NCBI RefSeq assembly: GCF_000144625.1
Contig: NC_014376.1
Span: forward strand, 3,682,501 to 3,746,500
Reading direction: 5' to 3'
Origin: [Clostridium] saccharolyticum WM1
Lineage (GTDB): Bacteria > Bacillota > Clostridia > Lachnospirales > Lachnospiraceae
DNA length: 64,000 bases
The notes under the pieces were generated by a model. That model ran no database searches, was not told where the DNA came from, and was given only the letters and a program-made list of their open reading frames with translations. A program made the translations under genes and the position numbers. Below are positions 44,220 to 53,760 of the stretch, piece by piece (within the stretch, counting starts at the first letter, position 1; each line of letters begins with the position of its first letter).

Positions 44220-45821
44220 TTACCGTTTCATATTAACCAGTTCATCCAGCATCTGATCCGTTACCGTAATGATTTTAGAGTTCGCCTGGAACCCTCTCTG
44301 GGTGGTAATCATTTCGGTCATTTCTGTCGCAAGATCAACCTTTGCCTGCTCTAAATAATTGCCAAGGATACGCCCGTCTGTGCCGCCGCCCTCATAAACG
44401 CTTACATTCCCAGTATTGGCGCCAAGGGTGTAATAGTAGCCGCTGTCCTTTTCAAGACCGCCTGTATTCTGTACACCAGCCAGGGCGATTTTACCAACTA
44501 CAATGGTAACTCCTTCTTCAGAGGTACCAACCACCGTACCATCCGTTTGGATCTTATAATTGGTGAGGGTTGCCAGGGTATCATCTGCACCAGCGTTGCC
44601 TACTGCTATGGAAGTGGCAGAATTCTGGGCGGTTGTCAAAGTTTTCTCTGCATTTTCTACCGCTGTTTTAGCCGCAGCTAACTTTGCCGTTGCAGCATCA
44701 ACTACCTGTTTTGCAGAATCCCGCAGACCTTCCGGGGATTTATCCTCAATTTTTGACAGTTCTGTCTGAATTTTATCCAATGCAGCCTTAGCTGTGGTAT
44801 AAGCCGTCTTTTTTGTCTCATAATTAGGGTCTGTGGAGGCATCGGACATGATATAAGCGGAATACGCCGTTGTGTAAGCCGTCACAGCATCATTTAATTC
44901 CGTTACTTTCGCCGCAGCCAGGGCAGTCACCTTCCTAACATTAGCCTGGGCTACAATAAATTCACTGTTTGCCTTGTCATAATCTGTCTTTTTGGCTAGA
45001 TAATCAGTCTTTGCAGCCGCGTTATCCTTATCCTCCAGCCATAACCGGTATGCATCATCCATGGCAGTCTTTTTTGCATCCATATCTGCCTTAGCTGTAT
45101 CTACACCAGCAGCTGTATATTTGGTCTTATAATTATCATTGGCTGCAATATAAGCATCTCTTGCATTCCCCAGCTCTGCGTCCATGGCATTAAATAATGC
45201 TCTTGCCTCTTCCAGCTTCTTTTTAGCGTCTGCTATTTTATCCGTAGCATTCTTATCACTTACTTTTGACATATCAGACTTCGTTGGGATTTTCAGAGGA
45301 GTCAGGGCGGTGGTATCGAAGCTGGTGCTATCGGTCAAGTCTCCGGTTCTTGTAAAGCCGTATACATAATTACCTGAATCATCCGTCAGATATCCGTTGC
45401 CATCCACCTGAAACTTACCAACCCTGGAAAGATACAGACCGCTTGATTTGAGGGCATCTTCTTCACCAAGAGGAAGTGAGCCTCCATTGATCATAGGACC
45501 AACGATAAAAAATCCGGTTCCATCAATCATACAATCCAGACCATTGGCAGATGGAGCCATACCACCTTTGCCAAAGTCATAAGAAATGGAACCTGTGGTA
45601 ACTCCATATCCCACCTGGCCTGCATTGGTTCCGCCGTAGCCTCCGGTCTTGGTGCTTCCGCCCGAACTGGAAGATGTGGTCTGGTACATGGTATCCTTAA
45701 AAGACATACTTGCAGCCTTATATCCCCATGTATTAACGTTTGCTATATTGTTACCGATAATATCCATTTTTGACTGGTGAGTCCTGAGACCTGCCACACC
45801 AGCGAACATTGATTTGACCAT
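44220..45821 (-). CDS. flgE: flagellar hook protein FlgE with a long helical insertion
   Basis: The 533-residue protein has the FlgE N-terminus (MVKSMFAGVAGLRTHQSKMDII split, with IIGNNIANVNTWGYKA) and the C-terminal motif EMTEMITTQRGFQANSKII. Between them, residues about 186-400 form an Ala/Lys/Asp/Thr-rich region predicted as long helices (for example ADAKKKLEEARALFNAMD, ALAAAKVTELNDAVTAYT). Bacillus FlgE has about 264 residues, so this insertion accounts for most of the extra length. It sits where surface domains D2/D3 are found. Its role is unknown: hook rigidity, surface exposure and glycosylation are possible. Confidence 0.9.
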   Translation of the reverse strand: MVKSMFAGVAGLRTHQSKMDIIGNNIANVNTWGYKAASMSFKDTMYQTTSSSSGGSTKTGGYGGTNAGQVGYGVTTGSISYDFGKGGMAPSANGLDCMIDGTGFFIVGPMINGGSLPLGEEDALKSSGLYLSRVGKFQVDGNGYLTDDSGNYVYGFTRTGDLTDSTSFDTTALTPLKIPTKSDMSKVSDKNATDKIADAKKKLEEARALFNAMDAELGNARDAYIAANDNYKTKYTAAGVDTAKADMDAKKTAMDDAYRLWLEDKDNAAAKTDYLAKKTDYDKANSEFIVAQANVRKVTALAAAKVTELNDAVTAYTTAYSAYIMSDASTDPNYETKKTAYTTAKAALDKIQTELSKIEDKSPEGLRDSAKQVVDAATAKLAAAKTAVENAEKTLTTAQNSATSIAVGNAGADDTLATLTNYKIQTDGTVVGTSEEGVTIVVGKIALAGVQNTGGLEKDSGYYYTLGANTGNVSVYEGGGTDGRILGNYLEQAKVDLATEMTEMITTQRGFQANSKIITVTDQMLDELVNMKR

Positions 45822-45906
45822 ACAATATGTTTTCCTTTCTTTTGTGTAATTGCCATCCTTCCCCAGTCAATCGGACATGCGGGATAAGCCTCCATAAATG
45901 GTCCAG

Positions 45907-46281
45907 CTATAGTAAGATGGCGCTGTCAATATTAGTAAAAATATTCTCCTTCATTTCGCTTCCAGACATGGTGGTTACAACCGTGTTATTGGGAACATTC
46001 ACGATAAACGCTCCCTTTTCGCTGATAATAACCACATCCTTTGCGCCTTTTGACCGGGCCTTTTCCACAGCAGACTGCAAATCATTTAAAAATGGCTCTG
46101 ACATCTCAATTCCGCGCTGACTGACACGCTCTGTCGCATGGCGTGAAAATTGAAGCTGGTGATTACTTTCAATACGATTCTTCAGTACATCGCCGAAACA
46201 GTTGCCGCACTGGGATACTGCCGCCGCACTCCGCAGTTTCAGCTGTCTGACATCTTCATATTGGTTGACTTTGTTTATCAT
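45907..46281 (-). CDS. flagellar operon protein, TIGR02530 family
   Basis: The 124-residue protein matches the family found between flgD and flgE in Firmicutes (FSRHATERVSQRGIEM is its hallmark). Its function is not established; a part in hook assembly has been proposed from gene order. GGAGG precedes the ATG. Confidence 0.88.
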   Translation of the reverse strand: MINKVNQYEDVRQLKLRSAAAVSQCGNCFGDVLKNRIESNHQLQFSRHATERVSQRGIEMSEPFLNDLQSAVEKARSKGAKDVVIISEKGAFIVNVPNNTVVTTMSGSEMKENIFTNIDSAILL

Positions 46282-46313
46282 AGTTCCTCACCTCCATATC
46301 CCTCAGCACCATA

Positions 46314-46892
46314 CTACGGATTCTTATCCGTGCCATTATTAGGATCGACGTTTGTATCCGTCTTGGTATCCGTCTTGGTTTCCGTTTTTGTATCGGTATT
46401 TGTACCTGTTTCCGTGCCCTTATCCTTATCCTTATCAACATCCTCAGCAGGAGCATGTCCCTTTTCATACACAGACATGATATTGGCAATGGAATAACCT
46501 GTTTTATCATCATCATTAATGTAAATGGTCGGAATTCCGCTGAAAATATCCACTCTGGTTACTGTTCCGTTGATCTTTTTTATCTGTCCGGTTTTATCTG
46601 CTGCGGCAATCATTACTTCTTTTCCCATCATGGAAGTTCCATAGTTTATCGTATTGATCTGGGAAAAATCTTCCATGGCAGTGGAGAAATTATTCATTGC
46701 CTGCATCATGGCGATCTGGGTCATCTGAGTCATCATTTCCGAGTTGTCCATGGGACTTGACATGTCCTGGTTCTGAAGCTGCGCCGCCAGAAGCTTGAAA
46801 AAACCGTCTGTAGTCAACCCACCGCTGCTTGAGTTGTCTGTGAGCGAGTTTATAAGAGAACTATAGTTGTTCACTGAACCTACATTTGACAT
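46314..46892 (-). CDS. flgD: hook-capping protein FlgD with a repetitive tail
   Basis: The 192-residue protein has the FlgD N-terminus (TDGFFKLLAAQLQNQDMSSP) and a small second domain. FlgD caps the growing hook. The last ~42 residues are a low-complexity Thr/Asp/Lys tail (KTETKTDTKTDT region) encoded by imperfect DNA repeats at about 46314-46440. Such tails can change length by slippage. AAGGAG precedes the start. Confidence 0.92.
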   Translation of the reverse strand: MSNVGSVNNYSSLINSLTDNSSSGGLTTDGFFKLLAAQLQNQDMSSPMDNSEMMTQMTQIAMMQAMNNFSTAMEDFSQINTINYGTSMMGKEVMIAAADKTGQIKKINGTVTRVDIFSGIPTIYINDDDKTGYSIANIMSVYEKGHAPAEDVDKDKDKGTETGTNTDTKTETKTDTKTDTNVDPNNGTDKNP

Positions 46893-46907
46893 TTATTCTC
46901 TCCTTAT

Positions 46908-48182
46908 CTATCGTGTTTCACTGTCTTCTGTATTACTTGTTTCAAAAATACCAAGTCTCAGTTTCTGGATGAAATCCTCATGGCTTTCTTCCTTCCTGTT
47001 TTCGTGCTGAGGCTGGTTCTGTCCCTGTCCGCCCCCCTGTTCCTTCTGATTGTTCAGGTAGTCCGCTCCCTGCTTGTCCACCAGAATCTGAACCGGACGT
47101 TCCAGGTTGTTTTCCAGAATCGACCCTAACTCTCCGGCTGACTGGGATAACAGCTTTAGTGTTCTGCTTTCTGAGCACAGAACAGATACGCTGACCTGAC
47201 TATCCTCATAAGATACCTTGATTCGGATCTTTCCCAGATTATGAGGCTCCAACTGTACATCCAGCTCTCCTCTGCCTTCATGAATCTGTTTTATAATCTG
47301 TTGGGACAGCTTTGCCTCCAAACCATCCAGGTTCTCAGCTTTGACCGTTGTATAGGCGGCTTCCTCTGTTTTGGGCTGAATATGCAGCAGCCGATTGGGT
47401 TCATAGGAGTTTTCCCGTAAAATCCCCGGATCTGCTTCCAGCTTTTTATCGTCTTTTTCCGCAGACACCGTATTTACCTTTACTTTCTCTCTCTGTACAG
47501 GCGGAATTGCCTCTTCCTCTTTTCTCACTGGTACCGCTTCAGGCAACCCCTTCCTCTGCATATCCGATACTTTTTTTCCGCCTTCCTGGTCAGAAACCGG
47601 CATATCAGTCTTTCCTAAGATTTCCTGGTCTGCAGCTTCTTTATGGCCAGAGGATTCTTTAAGGTCTGTTGTTCCCGGCATTCCAATCTTATCTGGCAAA
47701 TCTGCACCAGGCATCTTTTCCTTTGCTTCCGGTAAAACAGCGATTGTAACAGCTTCCGCAGATACAGCCTCCTGTCCGGATATTTCTGTCAGATTCTGAA
47801 ATCTGAGCTGGTTTACCGTCTGGAACGGATCCAGGACCAGTTCCTTTTCACCCTTTTCCTCTGCCACTCCCTGGACGTTGCCGGTCGCAGGACCTTCCCC
47901 CAGCTTCTGGGCCAGTCCCTGCCCCATCAGCCGGAGCATGTCTGCCGGATTCTGTGTCTCCACTGCTCCTGCGGCAACCAGAGCTGCCGCCTCAGCCGCT
48001 GCACCTTCTGACAGGTTTCCAGACTCCTTAGCCTCTTCATTTCCGTCTTCTTTCTTCTGATTCCTGTCTTTGAGCAATGTCTTAAAGCCGGAACATCCAT
48101 CAACTGGTTTTTCTTCCTTTTTCCGGGCGGCAGGCATCTGTCTGACCAATAAATCTACGCTGCTGTTTTTAAGTTCTGCCAT
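46908..48182 (-). CDS. fliK: hook-length control protein FliK
   Basis: The protein (424 residues from ATG at 48182) has a long disordered, charged N-terminal part and the FliK C-terminal domain with LDVQLEPHNLGKIRIKV. FliK measures hook length and contacts FlhB to switch export. The start is set by AAAGGAGGG; a longer frame to 48263 overlaps fliJ. A FliK-like protein also occurs at 8367-9788. Confidence 0.9.
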   Translation of the reverse strand: MAELKNSSVDLLVRQMPAARKKEEKPVDGCSGFKTLLKDRNQKKEDGNEEAKESGNLSEGAAAEAAALVAAGAVETQNPADMLRLMGQGLAQKLGEGPATGNVQGVAEEKGEKELVLDPFQTVNQLRFQNLTEISGQEAVSAEAVTIAVLPEAKEKMPGADLPDKIGMPGTTDLKESSGHKEAADQEILGKTDMPVSDQEGGKKVSDMQRKGLPEAVPVRKEEEAIPPVQREKVKVNTVSAEKDDKKLEADPGILRENSYEPNRLLHIQPKTEEAAYTTVKAENLDGLEAKLSQQIIKQIHEGRGELDVQLEPHNLGKIRIKVSYEDSQVSVSVLCSESRTLKLLSQSAGELGSILENNLERPVQILVDKQGADYLNNQKEQGGGQGQNQPQHENRKEESHEDFIQKLRLGIFETSNTEDSETR

Positions 48183-48259
48183 TTTTTCCCTCCTTTCTTT
48201 TATGCCATCTGGCATCTGATTTATATGGGAAACTGGCGAAGCTTGTTGCTCCGTCAGGA

Positions 48260-48709
48260 TCACCTGCTGTTACGGACCGACATGGTATTGGAAACGAATT
48301 CCTCAATGAACAGTTCTTCGCTGCGCTGCACCTCTTTGTTATACAGCATCAGCTTTTTCTCTTTTAATTTTTCTATTGAGACCTTCTCTTTCCTGGCCTC
48401 TACCACCTGGGCCCGTTTCTGTTCCTCTTTCTTTTTAAGGGTCAGCAGAACGCCCTGTTCCGTGAGTATCTTCTTCTCCATATGGGTGATATAGGTTTCA
48501 TATTCCCGCATGGCATTGATGGAGATCCCTGTCTGTGCCTCTTCCTTAAATCTCGCACAGGCAGTATTCCTCTGGTCAGCCATCCGATTGATTTTATTCT
48601 CCTGCTGGGTTACCCTGGCCAGGATTTGAGCGTGTTCACTTTTTAAATTATCCAGCGCCTGGTCCTTATAGTTTAAAACCGTATCAAGAGGGAAGTTAAA
48701 CTTTTTCAT
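48260..48709 (-). CDS. fliJ: flagellar export ATPase complex protein FliJ
   Basis: The protein (149 residues from ATG at 48709) is an all-helical coiled coil (MKKFNFPLDTVLNYKDQALD at the start), as in FliJ. It is the central stalk of the FliI ATPase and handles chaperones. It follows fliI by 21 bases, with TAGG before the start. Confidence 0.9.
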   Translation of the reverse strand: MKKFNFPLDTVLNYKDQALDNLKSEHAQILARVTQQENKINRMADQRNTACARFKEEAQTGISINAMREYETYITHMEKKILTEQGVLLTLKKKEEQKRAQVVEARKEKVSIEKLKEKKLMLYNKEVQRSEELFIEEFVSNTMSVRNSR

Positions 48710-48730
48710 CTTCAACCTACTTTCCAGAGC

Positions 48731-50032
48731 TTATTCTAAGATTGCTTTCATCTTAACCAGTATATCTTCATAGCTGTCGTTTTCCTGGATTCCCTGGCAC
48801 AGGAACTGGTTTACCTTGTCGATTCTGGCAATGGCCTGATCCAGCTTGGGGTTCGTACCGCTTTTGTATGCGCCGATGGAAATCAAATCCTCATTTTTTT
48901 CATAAATGCTTAAAATGTCCCTGATTTCCGATGCCAGCCTTCGATGCTCCTCAGACACGATGTTCGTCATCAGACGGGATATGCTGGCACTTACATCAAT
49001 GGCTGGGAAATGATTGGCATTTGCCAGTTTTCTGCTTAAAACGATGTGCCCATCCACAATACCTCTTACGGTATCTGCAATGGGTTCATTGGTATCATCG
49101 CCCTCCACGAGAACCGTATAAATTCCGGTAATGGAACCTTCACCAAAATTACCGCTTCGTTCCAGAAGCTTGGGAAACTCCGCATAAATGGAGGGAGTAT
49201 AGCCCCTTGCCACCGGCGGCTCGCCTATCGCAAGTCCTATTTCTCTCTGTGCCATGGCAAAACGAGTCAGAGAGTCCATCATCAAAAGCACATCCTTGCC
49301 CTGGTTCTTAAAATATTCTGCTATGGTGGTTGCTACCAGGGGGCACTTCATGCGAAGCATGGCCGGCTGGTCCGATGTAGCCACCACCAGGACAGAACGT
49401 TCCATCCCTTCCGGTCCTAAATCCTTTTCTATAAATTCCCTGACCTCTCGTCCTCGCTCGCCTACAAGCGCTACCACATTAATGTCAGCCTTGACATTTC
49501 TTGCAATCATTCCCAGCAAGGTACTCTTCCCCACACCGCTTCCCGCAAAGATTCCGATACGCTGTCCTTTTCCGATGGTATTCATACCATCGATGGCCTT
49601 GACTCCAAACTCCAGCCTGTCCGTAATGGGGGGACGGGTCAATGGGTTAATATAGGGATTTTCCACATAATAATACCGGGAAGAATCAAAGGGACCCTTT
49701 CCATCCATGGGTTCTCCCTTTGCATCGATGATCCGGCCTCTTAAAAAATCTCCTACCGGAATCTTCAATCGGCGTTTCGTATTGCGTACAAAGCTGCCGG
49801 CAGCAATCCCATTCATATTTTCATAGGCCATAAGCTGTATTTTATCATCTTTAAAGCCCACTACTTCCACCGGAATCTGCTCTTTCCTGTCTTCGTTATA
49901 AATATAGGCAATGTCCCCGATACTGGCCTTTCCGCCGGAGGCTTCCATCGACATCCCCACAATATTTTCAATCTTTCCAATATGATCAATGGTCTCAGTT
50001 TTCATGATGAGATCTGACAGTTCTTTAAACAT
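48731..50032 (-). CDS. fliI: flagellum-specific export ATPase FliI
   Basis: The 433-residue ATPase is an F1-beta/Rho-type protein with Walker A GIFAGSGVGKSTLLGMI, the Walker B LLMMDSLTRFAMAQRE and the family signature RLLERSGNF-type region. It powers export with FliH and FliJ. AGGAGGTG precedes the ATG. Confidence 0.97.
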   Translation of the reverse strand: MFKELSDLIMKTETIDHIGKIENIVGMSMEASGGKASIGDIAYIYNEDRKEQIPVEVVGFKDDKIQLMAYENMNGIAAGSFVRNTKRRLKIPVGDFLRGRIIDAKGEPMDGKGPFDSSRYYYVENPYINPLTRPPITDRLEFGVKAIDGMNTIGKGQRIGIFAGSGVGKSTLLGMIARNVKADINVVALVGERGREVREFIEKDLGPEGMERSVLVVATSDQPAMLRMKCPLVATTIAEYFKNQGKDVLLMMDSLTRFAMAQREIGLAIGEPPVARGYTPSIYAEFPKLLERSGNFGEGSITGIYTVLVEGDDTNEPIADTVRGIVDGHIVLSRKLANANHFPAIDVSASISRLMTNIVSEEHRRLASEIRDILSIYEKNEDLISIGAYKSGTNPKLDQAIARIDKVNQFLCQGIQENDSYEDILVKMKAILE

Positions 50033-50046
50033 GGGGACACCTCCTG

Positions 50047-50814
50047 CTACAGTCTTGCGTTATTGAGAATCCCCTTTATATTTTCTATCTGGGTATTCAC
50101 GCTGACATCAATGATCTCTTCCGGCAGCTCAATGATACAGGTACCATCCTCTGCATGATCCATGGCAATGATCTTGATATTCCCCGATATGTGAGACAGT
50201 TCATTTAACAGACCCACATCACCTTGTATCATCATCCCTGCATCCGTTTGGGAAACATAGATTTTCACCCATTGAGTCTTTTTCAATTTTCCGGCGGCGG
50301 CGATCATCCGCTTGATGATCTCTCCGCTGGATTTTAAACTGGTTTGAATGATCTTTTCTGCTATGGTCAAAGTGATTTTCTTCAAATCATCTATGTATCG
50401 TTCCAGAATTCTGTCTTTCTCTTCCGTAACCCGTTCAATGGTGGTTTTCATGGTTGTCTGGAATTCTTCTATCCGAAGATCCAGTTCTGCCTTATGATCT
50501 TTATAAGCTTTTTCGGACCCTTCGGAAAAACCTTCCTCATATCCTTCCTGATATCCCGCTTCCTTTGCCTCAGCACGGATTCTTTCTGCCTCTTCCCTGG
50601 CTTTTTCCGTAATCTCACTGGCCATCTTTACCGCATTTTCATATATCTCGTCTGCCCGAAGATATTCTTCTTCCGCTTCCTTCTGAAAGGATTCTTCCAT
50701 GGGATTGATCAGCTCTTCCGGTTCCGCCTTTACCATAATATCTTCAAACGCCAGATGAAATCCATACTCCATAACCCGGTCCGAAAGCTGAGTGCCTTTA
50801 ATAATATTAGACAA
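50047..50814 (-). CDS. fliH: flagellar export ATPase regulator FliH
   Basis: The protein (255 residues from TTG at 50814) is helical with a Glu-rich coiled coil (residues 40-130, for example EEAERIRAEAKEAGYQEGY) and a C-terminal FliH/HrpE domain. It docks FliI to the C-ring. The ATG at 50823 is too close to AAAGGATG; the TTG nine bases further is favoured. It overlaps the fliG end by eight bases. Confidence 0.87.
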   Translation of the reverse strand: MSNIIKGTQLSDRVMEYGFHLAFEDIMVKAEPEELINPMEESFQKEAEEEYLRADEIYENAVKMASEITEKAREEAERIRAEAKEAGYQEGYEEGFSEGSEKAYKDHKAELDLRIEEFQTTMKTTIERVTEEKDRILERYIDDLKKITLTIAEKIIQTSLKSSGEIIKRMIAAAGKLKKTQWVKIYVSQTDAGMMIQGDVGLLNELSHISGNIKIIAMDHAEDGTCIIELPEEIIDVSVNTQIENIKGILNNARL

Positions 50815-51811
50815 TGATATCATCCTTTCCGCCCTTGCTGATAATCAGCTCGCCTTCTTCCTCCAGACGCCTGATAATGCCAACAATTCTCTGCTGAGCC
50901 TCTTCAACATCTCTTAAGCGGACATTAACTGTAACTTCCATATCGGACTGAATGCTTTCCTTCATACGGGTTGACATATTGTTGAATATCACATCTTCAA
51001 TCTGCTTATTCGCATTCTTAAGCGCATATACCATATCCTTCATATCGCACTCGCGGATAAAACGCTGAATCGAACGGTCGTCCATCGTAATGATGTCCTC
51101 GAATACGAACATCTTCTTGCGGATGGTATCTGCCAGCTCTGCATCCTTTCTGCCCAGCTCGTCGAAGATAAGCTTTTCGTTTCCTCTGTCCATATGGTTC
51201 ATAACGTTTGCAATATAGTCGATACCGCCCACTGTGGTGTAATCGGTGGTAAGAATGCCGGAGAATTTCTTTTTTATCTCATTTTCCACAATCCGGATGG
51301 CCTCTGGCGAGGCGCTCTCCATCCTGGCTATGGATTCTACTACCTGTAGACGTTTTTCAGGCGGAAGCTCTGCAATGAGCTGCGCAGTCATCTCTTCATT
51401 TGTATAGGAAAGAACCAGAGCAATCGTCTGAGCCCTCTCATGCTGCAGCACAGAAAACAAGTTCTTTGAATCGCTCTTTCTGATGAAACCAAAAGATCTG
51501 GATTTTAAGGACTGAGTCACCTTTTGAAGCAGGCTGTTTGCAGTGCTTTCTCCAAACGCCTTTTCCAAAACTGTTCTTGCATATTCCAGGCCGCCGTCAG
51601 TAACCACCTTCTGTGTCAGACAGGTTTTATAAAAATCATCCAACACCGCTTCCGTAGCGTCTGCTTCCACATGTCCCAGCTTAGCCACTTCGACGGTTAA
51701 TTTTTCAATATCTTCCTCACTCAGGTACTTATATATTTTGGAAGCCTTATCCACACCGAGTGAAACAATAACTATTGCCGCTTTTTGCTCAGGCGTTAAG
51801 TTAGTTGTCAT
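50807..51811 (-). CDS. fliG: flagellar motor switch protein FliG
   Basis: The 334-residue protein has the three helical FliG domains, with the charged C-terminal torque helix (FEDIITMDDRSIQRFIRECD). It transmits stator torque to the rotor. GGAGG precedes the start; the end of fliF overlaps by 11 bases. Confidence 0.96.
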   Translation of the reverse strand: MTTNLTPEQKAAIVIVSLGVDKASKIYKYLSEEDIEKLTVEVAKLGHVEADATEAVLDDFYKTCLTQKVVTDGGLEYARTVLEKAFGESTANSLLQKVTQSLKSRSFGFIRKSDSKNLFSVLQHERAQTIALVLSYTNEEMTAQLIAELPPEKRLQVVESIARMESASPEAIRIVENEIKKKFSGILTTDYTTVGGIDYIANVMNHMDRGNEKLIFDELGRKDAELADTIRKKMFVFEDIITMDDRSIQRFIRECDMKDMVYALKNANKQIEDVIFNNMSTRMKESIQSDMEVTVNVRLRDVEEAQQRIVGIIRRLEEEGELIISKGGKDDIIV

Positions 51812-53405
51812 TATTGTTTCCTCCGTTCAACCATGTTTTTAACAACTGGGCCGATATCTCGGGATTCTGTTCCGCGAATTCGCGAACGCTTTCACGCAGT
51901 TCCGCACCTCTGTCCTCTTCAGGAACCAGAATTTCTCTTTCTTCATCCGGTTCTTTGGTGAATTCCGGAATAATAGGTACATCCTCCTGGCTGTCCTCCA
52001 GATCTTCCATATTCTCCATAAGAGCTTTTTTCTTACGCCTATGTCTCACTACCAGGATAATGATTAACAGGAGAAGGAATACTCCGGCCAAAGCAGCGAT
52101 TAAAATCCATTGATTGACAAGTATGCCATTAGCTCCAGTTTCCACAGGTTCATCCGGCTGCTTGGGAACATCGATGGTATAGAAGGGTGCTGCAACGGCA
52201 GTGATTTTCTCCGCCCGGTCTGCCTGGGCAATTCCTGCCGCATTACCTGCCAGATTCCGGATATCATCGATTGTCATGGTCCCAAAACCGTTTCCATTTA
52301 CGACTACGGAGACCGTTAAATTTTCCAGACTGCCCGGATTTATCTGTCCCTGTTCCTTGATCTGGTTTAAAAGATACTTTCTGTTTAAGCTGCTGGAACC
52401 GTACGCACTATTATCTCCGGCGGCTCCTCCTGCGTTATACTGAGGGATATCCGCATTCGCTTCTGACCCGGCCACACCGGAAGCAGTCTGCCCATTCCCT
52501 GAATATTCCCGGTATATGGACTCTTCGGAGGTAAGGCCTGTCTTGTCATTTTCATCGATCTTTTCAGGCACATTATATACCGTGCTCTCCCGGATCAGTT
52601 TATCCATATTTACAGTGCCCTTTACGGATACCCGTACGTTTCCGTTTCCATACACGGGTCCGAGGACATTCATAACTTTTGCTGCAATCTGGTCTTCAAT
52701 AAGCTTTGAAATCTCTTCCGCAGTCTTCCCGGAATTTATATCCTCTTCTCCGGAATCGGTGGAGACTTCTTTTCCATTGCCGTCAAAAACGGAAACATTG
52801 CTGATAACCATTCCCGGTATGCTTCTTGATATAAGAAGCTGGATGGATTTTGCCTGTTCCTCCGTGGGAGACCCTCCATCCTTCATAACGACAACAGCCT
52901 GGGCACTCGCTTCCTGAGCATCATCCTCAGATAACGCATATTTGGAAGTCTCTCCCAGGGCTATGGTAACATATGCTTCCTTTACCCCATCGAACAACTG
53001 GATCGTAGACCCGATTCTGGTTTCCAAATCATAAAGCTTAAAAGTCTGACGGTCTGAGTCCGTTGTCATAAGGTTTACATTGTTTTTGAATACATCATAT
53101 GTAAAGCCACTTTTGGGATATCCTTCAGATACCAGCCTAGCCTTGGTTACATCCATCTGGGCTGCCGGCACCAGAATATCACCATTTAGATATTGATAAT
53201 CAACCTTTTCTTCCTGCAGCTTACCTATTATTTGTTTCGCTTCTTCATTGCCAACGCTGGTAAACATGACCTCATACGGCTTTTCCCGCATGGACAGTGC
53301 CATAATTACCGCGCCGGCCACAACAGCCACGCCTACAACAGCAGCAATAATAATCTTTTTTGCTTTGTCACTAAATTTACTTAAAAATCCTTTAATATTT
53401 TCCAT
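51801..53405 (-). CDS. fliF: flagellar MS-ring protein FliF
   Basis: The 534-residue protein has two transmembrane helices (about 17-37 and 430-450), the ring-building motifs in between and the C-terminal FliG-binding tail (ETRVSELLRQWA-like region at the end, here QNPEISAQLLKTWLN). It forms the MS ring that nucleates the motor. Confidence 0.96.
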   Translation of the reverse strand: MENIKGFLSKFSDKAKKIIIAAVVGVAVVAGAVIMALSMREKPYEVMFTSVGNEEAKQIIGKLQEEKVDYQYLNGDILVPAAQMDVTKARLVSEGYPKSGFTYDVFKNNVNLMTTDSDRQTFKLYDLETRIGSTIQLFDGVKEAYVTIALGETSKYALSEDDAQEASAQAVVVMKDGGSPTEEQAKSIQLLISRSIPGMVISNVSVFDGNGKEVSTDSGEEDINSGKTAEEISKLIEDQIAAKVMNVLGPVYGNGNVRVSVKGTVNMDKLIRESTVYNVPEKIDENDKTGLTSEESIYREYSGNGQTASGVAGSEANADIPQYNAGGAAGDNSAYGSSSLNRKYLLNQIKEQGQINPGSLENLTVSVVVNGNGFGTMTIDDIRNLAGNAAGIAQADRAEKITAVAAPFYTIDVPKQPDEPVETGANGILVNQWILIAALAGVFLLLLIIILVVRHRRKKKALMENMEDLEDSQEDVPIIPEFTKEPDEEREILVPEEDRGAELRESVREFAEQNPEISAQLLKTWLNGGNNNDN

Positions 53406-53431
53406 CGTGCCTGTCCGCCCCGTTATCTATC

Positions 53432-53743
53432 TTATATATTAATTCTTATCATCTCATTGTAAGCTTCCAGCGCCTTATTCCTAAGGGCTGTCAGAAGCTC
53501 TGCCGATAACTGGGCTTTTGCCGCTGCTGCTGGTACCGTGTGTGCATCATCGATCTGTCCTGTGGATAATAAATACTCCTGCATAGTCAGATTCTCATCT
53601 GTACTCTTTACGTTCTGAATCGCCTCTTTAAATATATCCTGAAACATGGAACTTCCGGTCTGTCCGGACGTTACCTTCTTTTCACTTCCTATATCCGCTA
53701 TGGAATTTATGGGAACCATTGGCGTTATAAACATCTGCTGCAT
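53432..53743 (-). CDS. fliE: flagellar rod adaptor FliE
   Basis: The 103-residue protein has the FliE pattern (FQDIFKEAIQNVKSTDENLT and AELLTALRNKALEAYNEM). It joins MS ring and rod. GGGAGG precedes the ATG. It follows flgB directly, without the usual flgC between. Confidence 0.92.
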   Translation of the reverse strand: MQQMFITPMVPINSIADIGSEKKVTSGQTGSSMFQDIFKEAIQNVKSTDENLTMQEYLLSTGQIDDAHTVPAAAAKAQLSAELLTALRNKALEAYNEMIRINI

Positions 53744-53760
53744 CTTATGTACCTCCCTTT

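Noticed and set aside
46314..46440. Possible CRISPR-like array in the flgD tail
   Set aside because: The units are short, imperfect and coding; there are no spacers.
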